NCBI GenBank assembly: GCA_944474755.1
Contig: OX104122.1
Span: 15,944,641 to 16,008,640, forward strand
Direction of reading: 5' to 3'
Length of the DNA: 64,000 nucleotides
DNA from: Limnoperna fortunei
Taxonomy: Eukaryota; Mollusca; Bivalvia; Mytilida; Modiolidae
The notes beneath the pieces were generated by a model that saw only the letters and a program-made list of their open reading frames with translations, ran no database searches and was not told the DNA's origin. Positions 1 through 11,384 of the stretch are shown here, piece by piece. Position numbers and translations under genes: made by a program. How positions within the stretch are numbered: position 1 is the first letter of the stretch; the number at the start of each line of letters is the position of its first letter.

Positions 1-437
1 GTGTGAGACGGGCTAGGCTTTCTCGCTCATAGGTATAAATGAAAAGTACATGTAGGCCTACCTAGGGTAGAAGCCGATTTGTGTAGTAGTAGAGAATTTT
101 CAAGTATACGGAACGGGGAGCGGTAGGCTCTTTGAAAGAAATATGGTATAGTGTGAGGCGGGGCTAGGATTTCTCGCTCATAGGTTTACATGAAGAGTAC
201 ATGTAGGCCTACCTGGGGTAGAAGCCGATTTGTGACCTAAGGTAAACTAAAATGTTGTCAGTCTTTCAAAGTCGACCAATGTAAGTATACGGAAGGGGGA
301 GTGGTAGGCTCTTTGAAAGAAATATGGTATGGTGTGAGACGGGGCTAGGCTTTCTCGCTCATAGGTATAAATGAAGAGTACAAACAGACCTACACGCGGT
401 AGAAGCCGATTTGTGTAGTAGTAGAGAATTTTCAGAG
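1..437. repeat. Three diverged tandem copies of a ~150-180 bp repeat
   Basis: Three copies begin at about 1, 151 and 332, each opening with GTGTGAGRCGGG and later carrying TAGAAGCCGATTTGTG and GGTAGGCTCTTTGAAAG. The middle copy has about 30 extra bases and the third breaks off near 437. The array probably began before the window. It has no coding potential that I can see. Confidence 0.85.
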
Positions 438-1077
438 TAGTAACGTCCGTTCAATGAATTGCAAATCAGCGGCAAAATTACCAAATTACATATTGACCTA
501 TATAGTTATCTTAGATTATGTTGCCATGTTAAACAGAAAAAATGCTCTTACATTCGTCATTTATTGAAGATCTTGGATTTCTTAAACTTGTGTGAACCGT
601 TCATTAACTTTTAACTGAGCTCCACTCGTGGCAAAAATTAATCCCCGATCTTCAATAAAGGCTCGCATTAGAACCTATTAAATGTAGTCCAGATTACCTT
701 GTACTAAAACAATACCAAATACCCGTAAATTAAAGGTTGTACAAACAAATGTATGTACTTGATCTGATTGACTAATGATAATTAGGCGGACAATGGTGAC
801 ATAATTTTACATAGTTTCCAACATCCTATCTAATTTGTCAAGATAGAAGTAGTTAATTAAGGCAGTTTATTATATAGATAGAGATGAAATATCGAATTTT
901 CCGAGTGACAGAAATCACGGTAAATCACATGTGAAAATTATCGTTTATTTTCACTCTCGGGTTTTTTCCCGCCAAAACGTCACAATGGTTTTGTACTATA
1001 CAAATATTCATCCGCCGTTCATAAAATTTAGAATTAGGTATTACAATTTTACGAATACAATTTTGATCTATATAATT
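438..1077. other. AT-rich unassigned sequence
   Basis: No gene, RNA or clear repeat is visible here. The stretch ends at the edge of a foldback element. Confidence 0.5.
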
Positions 1078-1254
1078 AATAGGATAATCAATTGGGCATC
1101 GTGAATATCCAAAATATGATCACTCGTGCCGCATAAAACATCAGATTAAACTCGTGCGCGGAACAAGTTCCGCGCACTCGTTTAATCAGATGCGTTATGC
1201 GGCACTCGTGATCATATTTTGGATATTCACTCCGCCCAATTAATTATCCTATAA
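1078..1254. mobile_element. Foldback (palindromic) element, about 177 bp
   Basis: Two arms of about 85 bp are near-perfect reverse complements. The left arm contains GTGAATATCCAAAATATGAT and the right arm ATCATATTTTGGATATTCAC. They meet at a GCGCGGAAC/AAGTTCCGCGC centre with almost no loop. It belongs to the class of nonautonomous foldback elements seen repeatedly in this window. No flanking target duplication was identified. Confidence 0.85.
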
Positions 1255-2139
1255 GGAGTTGCCGGATATGTCTGTAACGAAATTTATGTATTTGAAAAAA
1301 AACAGCCTTATGGGTAAAAATATATTGGGTAAAGTTAAGTTGAAAAATACGAAAGCTATGGTTGCAGTTTGTACAGAGTACCTCAGTCTGATGCTGAATA
1401 GTGGGAAAAAATTCAACTATGATAGGAAGTAAATGTTCCGACACTTTTAGTCAGAAAAAGCTTTCCTGTCGCGACAATAGTAATGAGGGAACAAGTGACA
1501 TTTTATTTTAATTAGTTTAAATTCAACTCATATTGCACTTTTTGACAAACTTGTATGTAAATGACAACAAGCTAGAATGATATTTAAGATTATGCTTAGC
1601 ATAATACTATCTTCTTGATCTTACATCCTTTCATACAATTTTTACCACTACAATTTGTTTCAGAAAACAATTTTACAATGCATCTTTGAGAGTTTCATTT
1701 CTGATATTGTTAAACTTTGGAATAATATTTAAGAGTCAAGTGCGTCTATTCCCATTAGAATGTTTAACAAATAGATGAACTCTGAAATGCAATCCTGATT
1801 GAATATTTATTGAAGATAATACGGAAAAGGAATATTGCTTCGTTAGAATCAAAATGATGCCAGCGATCTTAATGGGTATTTTCAGTTATCAGATCATTTA
1901 TCGCTCATATTACTTTTTTAACTGTTTATATATACAAGAGAATAAAAAAAATCATTTGCAGTTACTACAAGAATTTGGAACGGACAATAGCATTTCAAAC
2001 ATAAGTTGCATTCACGGGAAACCAATTGCAATGTCATAATGAATTAAACGACACTCTTTGGTGTATAGAACCAGGGCATTGTGACATATGTTGAAATAAA
2101 AACATAAAGTGACCTAACCATAGAGGAACTTAGGGCAAT
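1255..2139. other. AT-rich unassigned sequence
   Basis: Only short chance reading frames occur (about 60 codons at most, on both strands), with no recognisable domain. I see no structured RNA or repeat. Confidence 0.5.
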
Positions 2140-2305
2140 TTTTGTATTTAGCAAACCTACTATAAAGGCTAAAAAAGCTTTCCTTAGAGGCTCAGACGAA
2201 GTATTTTGCATGTCTACCCCGAGCCCGAGAAGGAGCATTTTACAAGCCTACCATAAAAACCGAGACAAAGCACTTTGCAGGTATAGCTACGTTGGAGGCC
2301 AAATT
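2140..2305. repeat. Degenerate ~35-bp tandem repeat
   Basis: Loosely repeating units run ...TTTTGCATGTCTACC..., ...TTTTACAAGCCTACC... and ...TTTGCAGGTATAGCTACG..., each followed by a purine-rich GAG/AAG stretch. They lead straight into the regular 43-bp array and look like an eroded neighbouring minisatellite. Confidence 0.45.
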
Positions 2306-2845
2306 AGTCTTGATACGACTGTATCATTTAGCTTTTGCGTGTCAGAACTGTCTTGATACGACTGTATCACTCAGCTTTGACGTGCCAGAACTGTCTTGAT
2401 ACGACTGTATCACTCAGCTTTGACGTGCCAGAACTGTCTTGATACGACTGTATCACTCAGCTTTGACGTGCCAGAACTGTCTTGATACGACTGTATCAAT
2501 TAACTTTAGCGTGCCAGAACTGTCTTGATACGACTGTATCATTTAGCTTTGACGTGCCAGAACTGTCTTGATACGACTGTATCATTTAGCTTTGGCGTGC
2601 TAGAACTGTCTTGATACGACTGTATCATTTAGCTTTGGCGTGCTAGAACTGTCTTGATACGACTGTATCATTTAGCTTTGGCGTGCTAGAACTGTCTTGA
2701 TACGACTGTATCATTTAGCTTTGGCGTGCTAGAACTGTCTTGATACGACTGTATCATTTAGCTTTGGCGTGCCAGAACTGTCTTGATACGACTGTATCAT
2801 TTAGCTTTGGCGTGCCAGAACTGTCTTGATACGACTGTATCATTT
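2306..2845 (+). repeat. 43-bp minisatellite, about 12.5 copies
   Basis: Each monomer starts with TGTCTTGATACGACTGTATC and ends with a GCGTGCCAGAA variant. The monomer contains a perfect 5-bp inverted repeat, GATAC-GACT-GTATC, which stays intact in every copy, while changes gather in the CATTTAG/CACTCAG and GGCG/GACG positions. Neighbouring copies share variants, as expected from local unequal exchange. Confidence 0.95.
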
Positions 2846-3415
2846 CATATTTAATAAACTTAACTGATTTATAGATACATAGTTGTTTTGAAATTTCTTC
2901 TGCCATCAATCATATCTTCTTTATATAATGTATGACACTAAACATTCTGCTGATCTTGCATATTTTTTGTCATTAAACAACACACAATAGTAGTTCACGG
3001 TCAAAGATTGTATACTATTCTCAGTTTATACCTGAAAGTATATACTCTGACTAAGCAGTATTCAAACACTATACATTTCTTCTTCATTTATTGAACACAA
3101 TACATATTTACTCTGAAGCCATTTAAATAATTTACAGGGTTCGGGTTACTCTCTTTCTGTTTTTGTGTTTTGGTTTTTTGTGTTGCTTTGTGTATGTTTA
3201 TCTATATCCGGATTGGTAACTGTCCCTGGACTTTTGGCTCTTGTTGTTCGGTCGGTTTTGTATGCTATTTTGTGTAAATATTTATTCAGTTCGATATATA
3301 TTTTTTTAACATAATTAACTTTTTATTTTCTGGTTACATGAAATTAAAAAACACAATTTTCGGCAAATATTAAAGAATGGACAAAGGGGGATAACAACTA
3401 ATATTGAAAGTCTCT
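2846..3415. other. Unassigned, T-rich in its second half
   Basis: The T/G-rich stretch at about 3130-3280 (TTTTTGTGTTTTGGTTTTTT) resembles the reverse complement of an A/C-rich stretch at about 33780-33830, which suggests an unidentified dispersed repeat. No gene is visible. Confidence 0.35.
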
Positions 3416-3550
3416 AAAGCAGATGATACTGTAATTTTAGCAGATTCGGCAGCTAACAAGCCTCATTAAATGCTATGTACTTGTATTGTCAAACTTGGAA
3501 ATTACATGTCAATATATCCAAAACAAAAGTTGTATTTTTTTCAAGATCTG
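3416..3550 (+). pseudogene. Non-LTR retrotransposon reverse transcriptase fragment (palm, ADDTVIL type)
   Basis: Translation gives ADDTVILADSAANKPH from 3419. After a frame change it gives YLYCQTWKLHVNISKTKV followed by a VFFSR-type end. This is the YADD catalytic loop and the following conserved block of LINE reverse transcriptases, with the Y replaced and a stop between the halves. The fragment is only about 135 bp. It stops where a different LINE begins, upstream of that element's own palm, so it must derive from another element (YADDTVIL type here, YADDLVLL type in the neighbour). Confidence 0.75.
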
Positions 3551-3560
3551 TGTTGTATTT

Positions 3561-5246
3561 ATGTCAGGTTTATATCCCGCTCAGTGGTCTTGTAGTTACA
3601 TAAGACCAATTTTTAAATTAGGAGATAAATTGAAACCAGAAAATTATCGAGGAATTGCCATAAACAACAGCCTAGGTAAACTATTCAATATAATACTAAA
3701 TAATAGATTTAATGAATATCTAGAAAAAAATAATCTTATTCATGAGACTCAAATTGGCTTTAGTAAAAAGGCAAGCACGGCAGACCATATATTTGTTCTT
3801 AAATGTATCATAGAAAAATATTTAAAGCTTGGTAATAAGAAACTCTTTACATGCTTTGTAGACTTTTGCAAAGCATTCGATACAGTTATTCATTCTGGGA
3901 TTTTTTTATAAACTTTGACTGAATAAGATAAATAGCAATTTTTAGAATATCATAAAATCTATGTATTCCAAAGATATGTTATGTGTAAAGGTAGGAGATA
4001 AAATAACAAGTTCTTTCTCTTCAAAAATAGGGGTGAGACAAGGTGACGTTCTCAGTCCCAACCTGTTTAAAAATTTTTCTCAATGATTTACCTATTGAGT
4101 TAGAAAAAAGGCAGACTGTATATTAATAGACAATAAAAAGGTTCCCTGTTTGCTATATGCAGATGATTTGGTGCTTCTTTATGCTACAAAAAATGGTCTC
4201 CAAAGTAAATTAGATTTATTGAACGAGTATTGTAGAGAATGGTGCCTAGAAATAAACTTTACTAAATCTAAAGTCATAATATTCAATAATAATGGTAAAG
4301 TTATAAAAGACAGTTTCCACATTGGAAACAACTCTATTGAATGTATTATAGAATATATATACATTGGTTTAATAATTGAAAACACAGGAAAATTTAATAA
4401 AGCTAAAAAACAACTTTATCATAAAAGTATGAAGGCATGTTTTAAAATGTATAGTGATTTAAAATCTGCTAGCTCTAATGTTAGACTTTATCTTCATTTA
4501 TTTGATCATTGTATTAAGCCTATTTTGTTGTACGGTTGTGAAAACTGGGGTGTTGTACATGTAACTGAAAAAAGACAATCTTTATCATTGTATGACATTT
4601 TTAAAGATTGGGAAGCTGAAAAACTTCATATAAAGTTCTGCAAATATGTTTTAGGGGTTTCAAAACAATGTACAAATATTGGTGTATTAGGTGATTTAGG
4701 CAAATACCCCTTATATATAGACATTATTAAATATTTTTTCATATATTGGTATAAGCTATAGAACATAATCCCAGTGAGTTATTACAATCAGCATATAATG
4801 AGTATAAAAAACAATCTTAAGTCTGGTAGTATTTGGTACTCCATATTATCATTATATTGTAATAAACTTAACTTAGATTTAAATGTATGTAGAGGAATGA
4901 GTAAAGGAAAATTTAATTCATCATTAATAAAATGTTTGAGGGATAACTTTTGAATAGTTGGGACAATATAAGAAACAATAATATTCATGATACAGGAAAA
5001 TTAGATACTTATTTCAGATTCAAAGAAAATTTTTACTTTGAAGAATACTTAATATTAAAACTTTTGATAAAAGAAAAATCATTACTAGATTTAGATTAAG
5101 CAATCATAGATTGCGCATTGAGATTGGCAGAAATGAACGAAGTCCAAACAAAAGTAGAAAAATTAGCAAGAACAGCCAGAATTTGTTTATATTGTAACAC
5201 AGGAAATATTGAAGATTAAATTCACTTTTTATTAGCATGTCCTTTA
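3561..5246 (+). pseudogene. 5'-truncated, frameshifted LINE reverse transcriptase remnant
   Basis: In family terms this is the reverse transcriptase of a non-LTR retrotransposon, which copies element RNA at a nicked target site. Visible blocks in order are: QWSCSYIRPIFKLGD and PENYRGIAINNSLGKL (fingers, 3585-3690); QIGFSKKASTADHIF (about 3745-3790); CFVDFCKAFDTV (first catalytic Asp block, about 3853-3888); GVRQGD (4030-4047); LLYADDLVLL (second catalytic block, about 4150); and a long thumb/connection part ending about 4761. The C-terminal YCNTGNIED...IHFLLACPL zinc-binding-like motif lies at about 5190-5245. At least three frameshifts and several stops separate these blocks, and the N-terminal endonuclease is missing, so the copy is dead. 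The family resembles the jockey/I/CR1-type LINEs common in molluscs; the exact clade was not determined. Confidence 0.9.
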
Positions 5247-5792
5247 AGCTGAAATCTGATTGGTCAATTCAAATCGAGCAACCCATAAGATATAACTTGC
5301 GTGACCTATGACCTGTTCTTACGCCGTTAAAATGCAAATATTTCCATGACGTCATTGACGTTTTTACCATAAAAAATTGGTAAGAATAATAGTTAAAATT
5401 AAATTATAAGGAATATTTCAAAATTTTTGAACACGTTATACGATATAAGTTTACACCATTCATAAACCGCGGATTATTAGGCGTAAACAGACCCAAACCA
5501 CATTATATCGAATTTATCTTTACCTGTTCAGAAATTTGAAGTATTCCTTAAATAAATCAGACTAATCATGTCCAAAGAGACCATCAGCATTTACATACCA
5601 AATGAAAACTGATTGGATTTAAACTAAAATAATTCTAACCTTTATTATTTGTTTAAATTACAATGCAAGAGAAATCTTTTTCATTTTCGATGACTAGCAA
5701 GTTTGACGTTGACGATCATCTGTAGGAGTTTTGAAGTATCGACCCCTCTTTATTTCTAGATTACGATCGCGTCAACGAAGTTTTGTAAAGCA
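5247..5792. mobile_element. Foldback-type insertion splitting the LINE 3' region
   Basis: The LINE C-terminal motif ends abruptly at CCTTTAAGC. The next ~550 bp are unrelated and include a foldback: AAGGAATATTTCAAAATTTT at about 5410 pairs imperfectly with a stretch ending AGTATTCCTT near 5550. A CRE-like ATGACGTCATTGACG lies at about 5347. LINE-like 3' sequence may resume at about 5793. Insertion borders and target duplication are uncertain. Confidence 0.5.
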
Positions 5793-6230
5793 CCTTCTTA
5801 TAGACAAATCCTATGGATAGGTCAAATTTTTGATAAAGACTAAGTTTAAAATTTTAATATAAAAATAGCTTATTGTTTCGTCATAACTATTTATCTTATT
5901 TTCTATAGTAGTTTTATATTTTTCTTCAACTATTCTCTTGATTAGAGGTTTAATAAGGTAAACTTCATTCATATTACAGCAATTTTCTATCTGATCATTC
6001 AACGCAGTATCATAAAATATACTATATATATAAAGCAATCTATTGAATTGCGAAAATAAGGTCCACACTGGTCACTGTAGTATCTGTTATAACTATATAT
6101 GTATATAATTCATTTACATGTTCAATCATTTTGTTATCCATATGTGTTTCTGTTTGTAAGTTCTTTTGTATTTGCTGAACCCGTCAGGGTTTATGTTTTG
6201 CAAATAAATAAATAAATAAATATATGTATA
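5793..6230 (+). pseudogene. Probable LINE 3' end with (AAAT)n tail
   Basis: The segment ends in CCGTCAGGGTTTATG followed by TTTGCAAATAAATAAATAAA, the kind of short A/T-repeat tail that terminates many invertebrate LINEs. It is likely the 3' untranslated end of the remnant at 3561-5246, separated from it by the insertion at 5247-5792. The link is inferred from orientation and order. No intact coding sequence remains. Confidence 0.5.
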
Positions 6231-6497
6231 CCAAGAATATGTACCTATGTCATCAAGATATTTTGACGGTATAGAAGTGGTTTACTTTTAGTCAAATATT
6301 ACAGATGTATTAATCTCAAAATTCATAAATGTTTCGAGGTCATCAAGGTCCCAGTTGAACAACTAGCACGAGAGTCGGCACTAGTGAAGCTGTCATGGAG
6401 ATCACAATTAAAACAACAGCCACACTGCATTCATCAATGTTACAGTTAAAACAACTGCCAAGAGTGTCGACATTACTGTAAACGTTATATATATTAA
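6231..6497. other. Unassigned spacer
   Basis: Holds two loosely repeated phrases (ACAATTAAAACAACAGCCA and ACAGTTAAAACAACTGCCA at about 6400-6460). Nothing else is recognised. Confidence 0.4.
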
Positions 6498-7563
6498 TTA
6501 TTAGTATTTTTTTTCGCGAGACAAGGATTATCAGGTCTATATATCAGATGAGCTCGTAGAGCGAATCTGATATGGATCTGATAATCCTTGTCAAGCGAAA
6601 AAAAATACTAATAATTTTTTTATCGGTAATTTCTCAATTTAAATACATCTTTTTTATTTGTTTTCGGTTTTTTTGACACATTTGATGTTATTTTGCTTTG
6701 TAATAGTGCCGTTTTTACAGTAAGAATCTGTGCACTACTTCTTTTGTACAATTGTAATGCGTAATGCGGTCTGACATGACGTCACTTCTACCTCATTCAT
6801 TCAAAAACTGTTAAAGCGATTGTACGCACGGAGACGGAGGGAATTGAATGGAGAGGAAATGTCAATCTGAAACCATTTTCAGCGTTAAGAAAAGGTTTTA
6901 AGAGGTAGGTTGTAATGTTTGAAAACTATATTAATGTTTCTTCACAGAAGAAAATGATTCTGATTACGATTTCTTTCACTGACCGGCTTGGCCGTGTGCA
7001 TGTCAGTTACGTTTATGGGGCTACCGATATTGATAAATCAATCCATATTGATTTCTTACCCCCTAAATATGTAATGAAAATTGCTGCCTGTGTAACACCA
7101 AATAATTAGTTGCCTATAGTATAAAGGGCTATAGCCTATCTACACTTTCAAGACACGTTTATCGCCGAAATTTGAGCGTACTGCCATACAAAAAGGGGGG
7201 TATTGTGTGTATACATTGTTCGTTATTCTTATTTCAGGAGATGAATAAGATACTCTCTAGATACTGATTGTGTGTTGCGTTTTATATTTTGTAACACTTC
7301 TTAGTGTCTGGACAGGTCTGATTAATTGCAGCATAGATGTATTGTTTTTTTCGTGATGTTTGTTTTCCTTAATATTAATGAGCTTTGGTCAGTGATGCGC
7401 GATTGGTCAAAAAGTAAGGCAGATTCTTCCGCAATGTGTTCGCGCATGACAAATGACCAACAGCTGATAATTTCTAGTATCACTAGTCGTTGTTCTTCTG
7501 AGCGTTGATACTAATTTTATTAGTAGTAAAGATCAAAGGAAATTGTAACAAATTACCGATAAA
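6498..7563. mobile_element. Head-foldback nonautonomous element with matching far end
   Basis: The head (6498-6614) is a foldback: TTATTAGTATTTTTTTTCGC pairs with GCGAAAAAAAATACTAATAA around a loop near GAGCTCGTAGAGCGA. The tail begins TTTATCGGTAATTT (6619) and ends with its exact reverse complement AAATTACCGATAAA (7550-7563), followed by looser similarity inward. The tail carries a CRE motif (CATGACGTCAC, about 6776). No transposase is visible; the short frames at 6915-7109 and 7326-7508 have no known domain. The element boundaries are my inference. Confidence 0.6.
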
Positions 7564-8120
7564 CGTTTTTACAAGAGTAACTTGTTATTTTTCTAGACAA
7601 GACGGTTAATTTACAGTTTATTTACAATCCTTATAAACCTACACGTTCTATTTTTGACTTTTAAATATTTTTCTCACAACAACTTCTAGATTCAACTGAT
7701 ACAAACAGTTGCATTCATTAAATAATAAAATGAGTTAATATGGAAAACATTAATCAGTAAAATATTACATATACCTGTTTGGGCATGTGCTGTAATGCGT
7801 TATAAATGAAATTGGTTCCTCCTACAAAATATTATGCTGTTTGCACAAAGCTGTAATCAATTTCTTCCTGAATGATTTTTACACCCACACTTTTGTCTGT
7901 TATTAATCAAAGGGGCAGTGCAACTTGATATAATGATTAAAACAGCGTGAATATTGCGGGAAATCTGTTTTTAACTCGTAACAGGCTGGAAATACACAAA
8001 CAATTATAATTTTCTTTCACTGTAAGGTGAAAAAAATTCCATTCTAAAGATAAACGCTCAGGCAGTCGGGAAAAATCTGGTTTGATTATTTTTAAGAACA
8101 TCCTTGTGAAAATGTTTATC
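7564..8120. other. AT-rich unassigned sequence before array A
   Basis: Nothing gene-like is seen. Sequence similar to the array begins at about 8121. Confidence 0.5.
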
Positions 8121-9811
8121 TTCTGTGTAGGCCAGCCAGGCATAAAAATAGAACGTGAATTTCTATATATGGTGGCTGTGCTAGTAGAATGTGAATTCCT
8201 GTGTGTAGGCCAGCCAGACATAAGAATAGAACGTGAATTTCTATATATGTGGCTGTGCTAGTAGAATGTGAATTCCTGTGTGTAGGCCAGGCGTGAGAGT
8301 AGAATGTGAATTCCTGTGTGTAGGCCAGGCATGAGAGTAGAATGTGAATTCCTGTGTGTAGCCCAGGCGTGAGAGTAGAATGTGAATTCCTGTGTGTAGG
8401 TAGGCCAGGCGTGCGAGTAGAATGTGAATTCCTGTGTGTAGGCCAGACGTGAGAGTAGAATTTTATTTCCTGTGTGTAGGCCAGTCATGAGAGTAGAATG
8501 TGAATTACTGAGTGTAGGCCGGGCTTGAGAGTAGAATGTGAATTCCTGTGTGTAGGCCAGGCATGAGAGTATAATGTGAATCCCTGTGTGCATGCCAGGC
8601 ATGAGAGTAGAGCGTGAATTCTGTGTGAGTCCAGGCATGAGAGTAGAATGTGATTTCCTTGTGTAGGCCAGGCATGAGAGTAGAATGTGAATCCCTGTGT
8701 GTATGCCAGGCATGAGAGTAGAATATGAATTTCTGAGTGTAGGCCAGGCATGAGAGTAGAATGTGAATTCCTGTGTGTAGGCCAGGCATGAGAGTAGAAT
8801 GTGAATTCCTGTGTTTAGGCCAGGCATGAGAGTAGAATGTGAATTCATGAGCGTAGGCCAGGCATGAGAGTAGAATGTAAATTCCTGTGTTTAGACCAGG
8901 CATGAGAGTAGAATGTGAATTCCTTTGTTTAGGCCAGGCATGAGAGTAGAATGTGAATTCATGAGCGTAGGCCAGGCGTGAGAGTAGAATGTAAATTCCT
9001 GTGTGTAGGCCAGGCATGTGAGTAGAATGTGATTTCCTGTGTGTAGGCCAGGCGTGAGAGTAGAATGTGAATTCCTGTGTGTAGGCCAGGCGTGAGAGTA
9101 GAACGTGATTTCCTGTGTGTAGGCCAGGCGTGAGAGTAGAATGTGATTTCCTGTGTGTAGGCCAGACATGAGAGTAGAATGTGAATTCCTGTGTGTAGGC
9201 AAGGCATGAGAGTAGAATGTGATTTCCTGTGTGTAGGCAAGGCATGAGAGTAGAATGTGAATTCCTGTGTGTAGGCAAGGCATGAGAGTAGAATGTAAAT
9301 TCCTGTGTGTAGGCCAGCCATGAGAGTAGAAAGTGAATCCCTGTGCGTAGGCAAGGCAAGAGAGTAGAATGTGAATTCCTGTGTGTAGGCCAGGCATGAG
9401 AGTAGAATGTGAATTCCTGTGTGTAGGCAAGGCATGAGAGTAGAATGTGAATCCCTGTGTGCATGCCAGGCATGAGAGTAGAGCGTGAATTCTGTGTGTA
9501 GGCCAGGCATGAGAGTAGAATGTAAATTCCTGTGTGTAGGCCAGCCATGAGAGTAGAAAGTGAATCCCTGTGCGTAGGCAAGGCAAGAGAGTAGAATGTG
9601 AATTCCTGTGTGTAGGCCAGGCATGAGAGTAGAATGTGAATTCCTGTGTGTAGGCAAGGCATGAGAGTAGAATGTGAATTCCTGTGTGTAGGCCAGGCAT
9701 GAGAGTAGAATGTGAATTCCTGTGTGTAGGCCAGGCATGAGAGTAGAATGTGAATTCCTGTGTGTAGGCAAGGCATGAGAGTAGAATGTGAATCCCTGTG
9801 CGTAGGCCCTC
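8121..9811. repeat. Minisatellite A, 38-bp monomer, about 44 copies
   Basis: The monomer contains GAGAGTAGAATGTGAATTCC then TGTGTGTAGGCCAGGCAT. The first copies (8121-8280) are degenerate and carry an extra CTATATATGGTGGCTGTGC-like piece; later copies are regular. Variant positions include CCAGGC/CAAGGC, AATTCC/ATTTCC and GTGTGTAG/GTTTAG. Blocks are copied at longer range: the segment from about 9297 recurs at about 9530. Minus-strand open frames of up to 423 codons cross the array because no monomer phase contains a stop. With a 38-bp period the reading phase shifts each copy, so these are not treated as genes. Confidence 0.97.
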
Positions 9812-9967
9812 AGTGTGAGTTTATATGCGAATTTCTATGAGTAAGTCAGCCGTGAGAGTAAAATGCAAATTCCTGTGGATTGTTAGGGGCGGGGTTGCTG
9901 CGTGCGTTAGAATGCGAATTTCGCTGTCGTCCATCCATATGGTTAAAACACATTATATACATTTTGT

Positions 9968-10094
9968 GTAGGTACAACTACCTGTTTCACGTCAAGACAG
10001 TTGTGTACATTCGTATCACTACAAGACGCGCAGCGTCGAGTTGTGATACGAATGTATGCAACTGTCGAGACGTTATATAGGTAGTTGTACATAC
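9968..10094. mobile_element. Foldback in 1.9-kb copy 1 (first)
   Basis: The left arm GTAGGTACAACTACCTG...GTGTACATTCGTATCAC pairs with GTGATACGAATGTATGC...AGGTAGTTGTACATAC around CAAGACGCGCAGCGTCGA. It is followed by a ~240-bp tail with TATGACGTCATA (about 10219) and TGTGACGTCAAG. Confidence 0.88.
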
Positions 10095-10343
10095 ACTTAA
10101 ATGTATGTAATAAGTTTATCTAAAATTAGAAAGTATAAAAAGGCAAAACAAAACTAATGTTTATAATATAAAATTTAGCATTCACTTTAGAATATAGAGT
10201 CCCTAACGTCACACGTATTATGACGTCATATTTCATTCATAGAATGAGAATAATTTAATCATTAGTTATACCATTCATTGTGACGTCAAGAAGTAGTTTC
10301 GACAAAAGTACATCTTGTATCACATATATAGATGATACTATCA

Positions 10344-10484
10344 GTTACCTACGTTATTACCCGGGTGTATGGAAATTGTACCACCTGAAAGTACTTCTGT
10401 TCAGCCTGAGGCGAAGCCGAAGGCTGTCCAGAAGTACTTTCAGGTGGTACAATTTCCATACACCCGGGTTATAACGTAGGTAAC
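10344..10484. mobile_element. Foldback in 1.9-kb copy 1 (second)
   Basis: Arms of about 56 bp (GTTACCTACGTTATTACCCG through AAGTACTTCTG) pair almost perfectly across a ~29-base loop containing GCCTGAGGCGAAGCCGAAGG. CRE-like sites lie downstream at about 10741-10760 (ATTACGTCA, ATGACGTCA). Confidence 0.9.
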
Positions 10485-11384
10485 GGATTTATCCCCGGCT
10501 AACAAGTGTAAAAGTCTGAAAATAGGTTCTTTAGTCGTCAGAAAATGCTAAATGGACAACGTCATCACAGTTGCTCACAAAAAATTATACGTTTTTTATG
10601 AAGAAAATGCCCATTTTACCAAGTCGAGGATGTTACCTTTGGTAACAACCTCAGACTTAGCGAGTTTAAAGAGTTTTTATTTTGTTTTACATTGTTTTTC
10701 CTACTTTCGGTATTTTGGCGCCTCAAGTCACGCTATCATTACGTCAACAGACTATGACGTCAAGTTCCGATTTAATTCATATTTATGTGTGTCAGTGTGA
10801 ATATAGGGCATCTACAGTGTTTGAAACGAAGTACAAATACAAATATAAAAAGACAGAAATGTTCATTTGTGGAATAACATACACTGGTACTCTAGAACAT
10901 ACATTAGCAACGCACAAACAATACACCCTGCGACGTTAGCAACGAAGACGGGGGCATGGGATTTGTACCGACGGGTAACAAACCAATCAAAAGTCCGCAT
11001 TTGTTGCAAGCCGGGGATAAAAGGTTTTGTATCGCACGGATTGTTTCAATCGCTTTTTGAGATTTTGACAATATATACACACTTAATTTTAGATAAATAC
11101 ACAGCGTCGAGTTGTGATGCGGAATGTATGCAACTGTCGAGACGTGATACAGGTAGTTGTACCTACACTTAAATGTATGTAATAAGTAACTGAATGTTTA
11201 CAATTTAAAATTTAACATTCAACGAAGCATTTGTTTATAAAATATAGCCCCCTAACGGCACACGCATTATGACGTCATATTTCATTCAACGAATCATTGG
11301 TTATATCGTTCATTGTGACGTCAAGAAGAAGTCTCGACAAAAGTACATCTTGTATCACATATATACATGATACAAGGTTTTTAA

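Noticed and set aside
8505..9776. A 423-codon minus-strand frame in array A as a gene
   Set aside because: With a 38-bp period the phase shifts each copy, so the frame cycles through three translations of the same DNA. This is a repeat effect.
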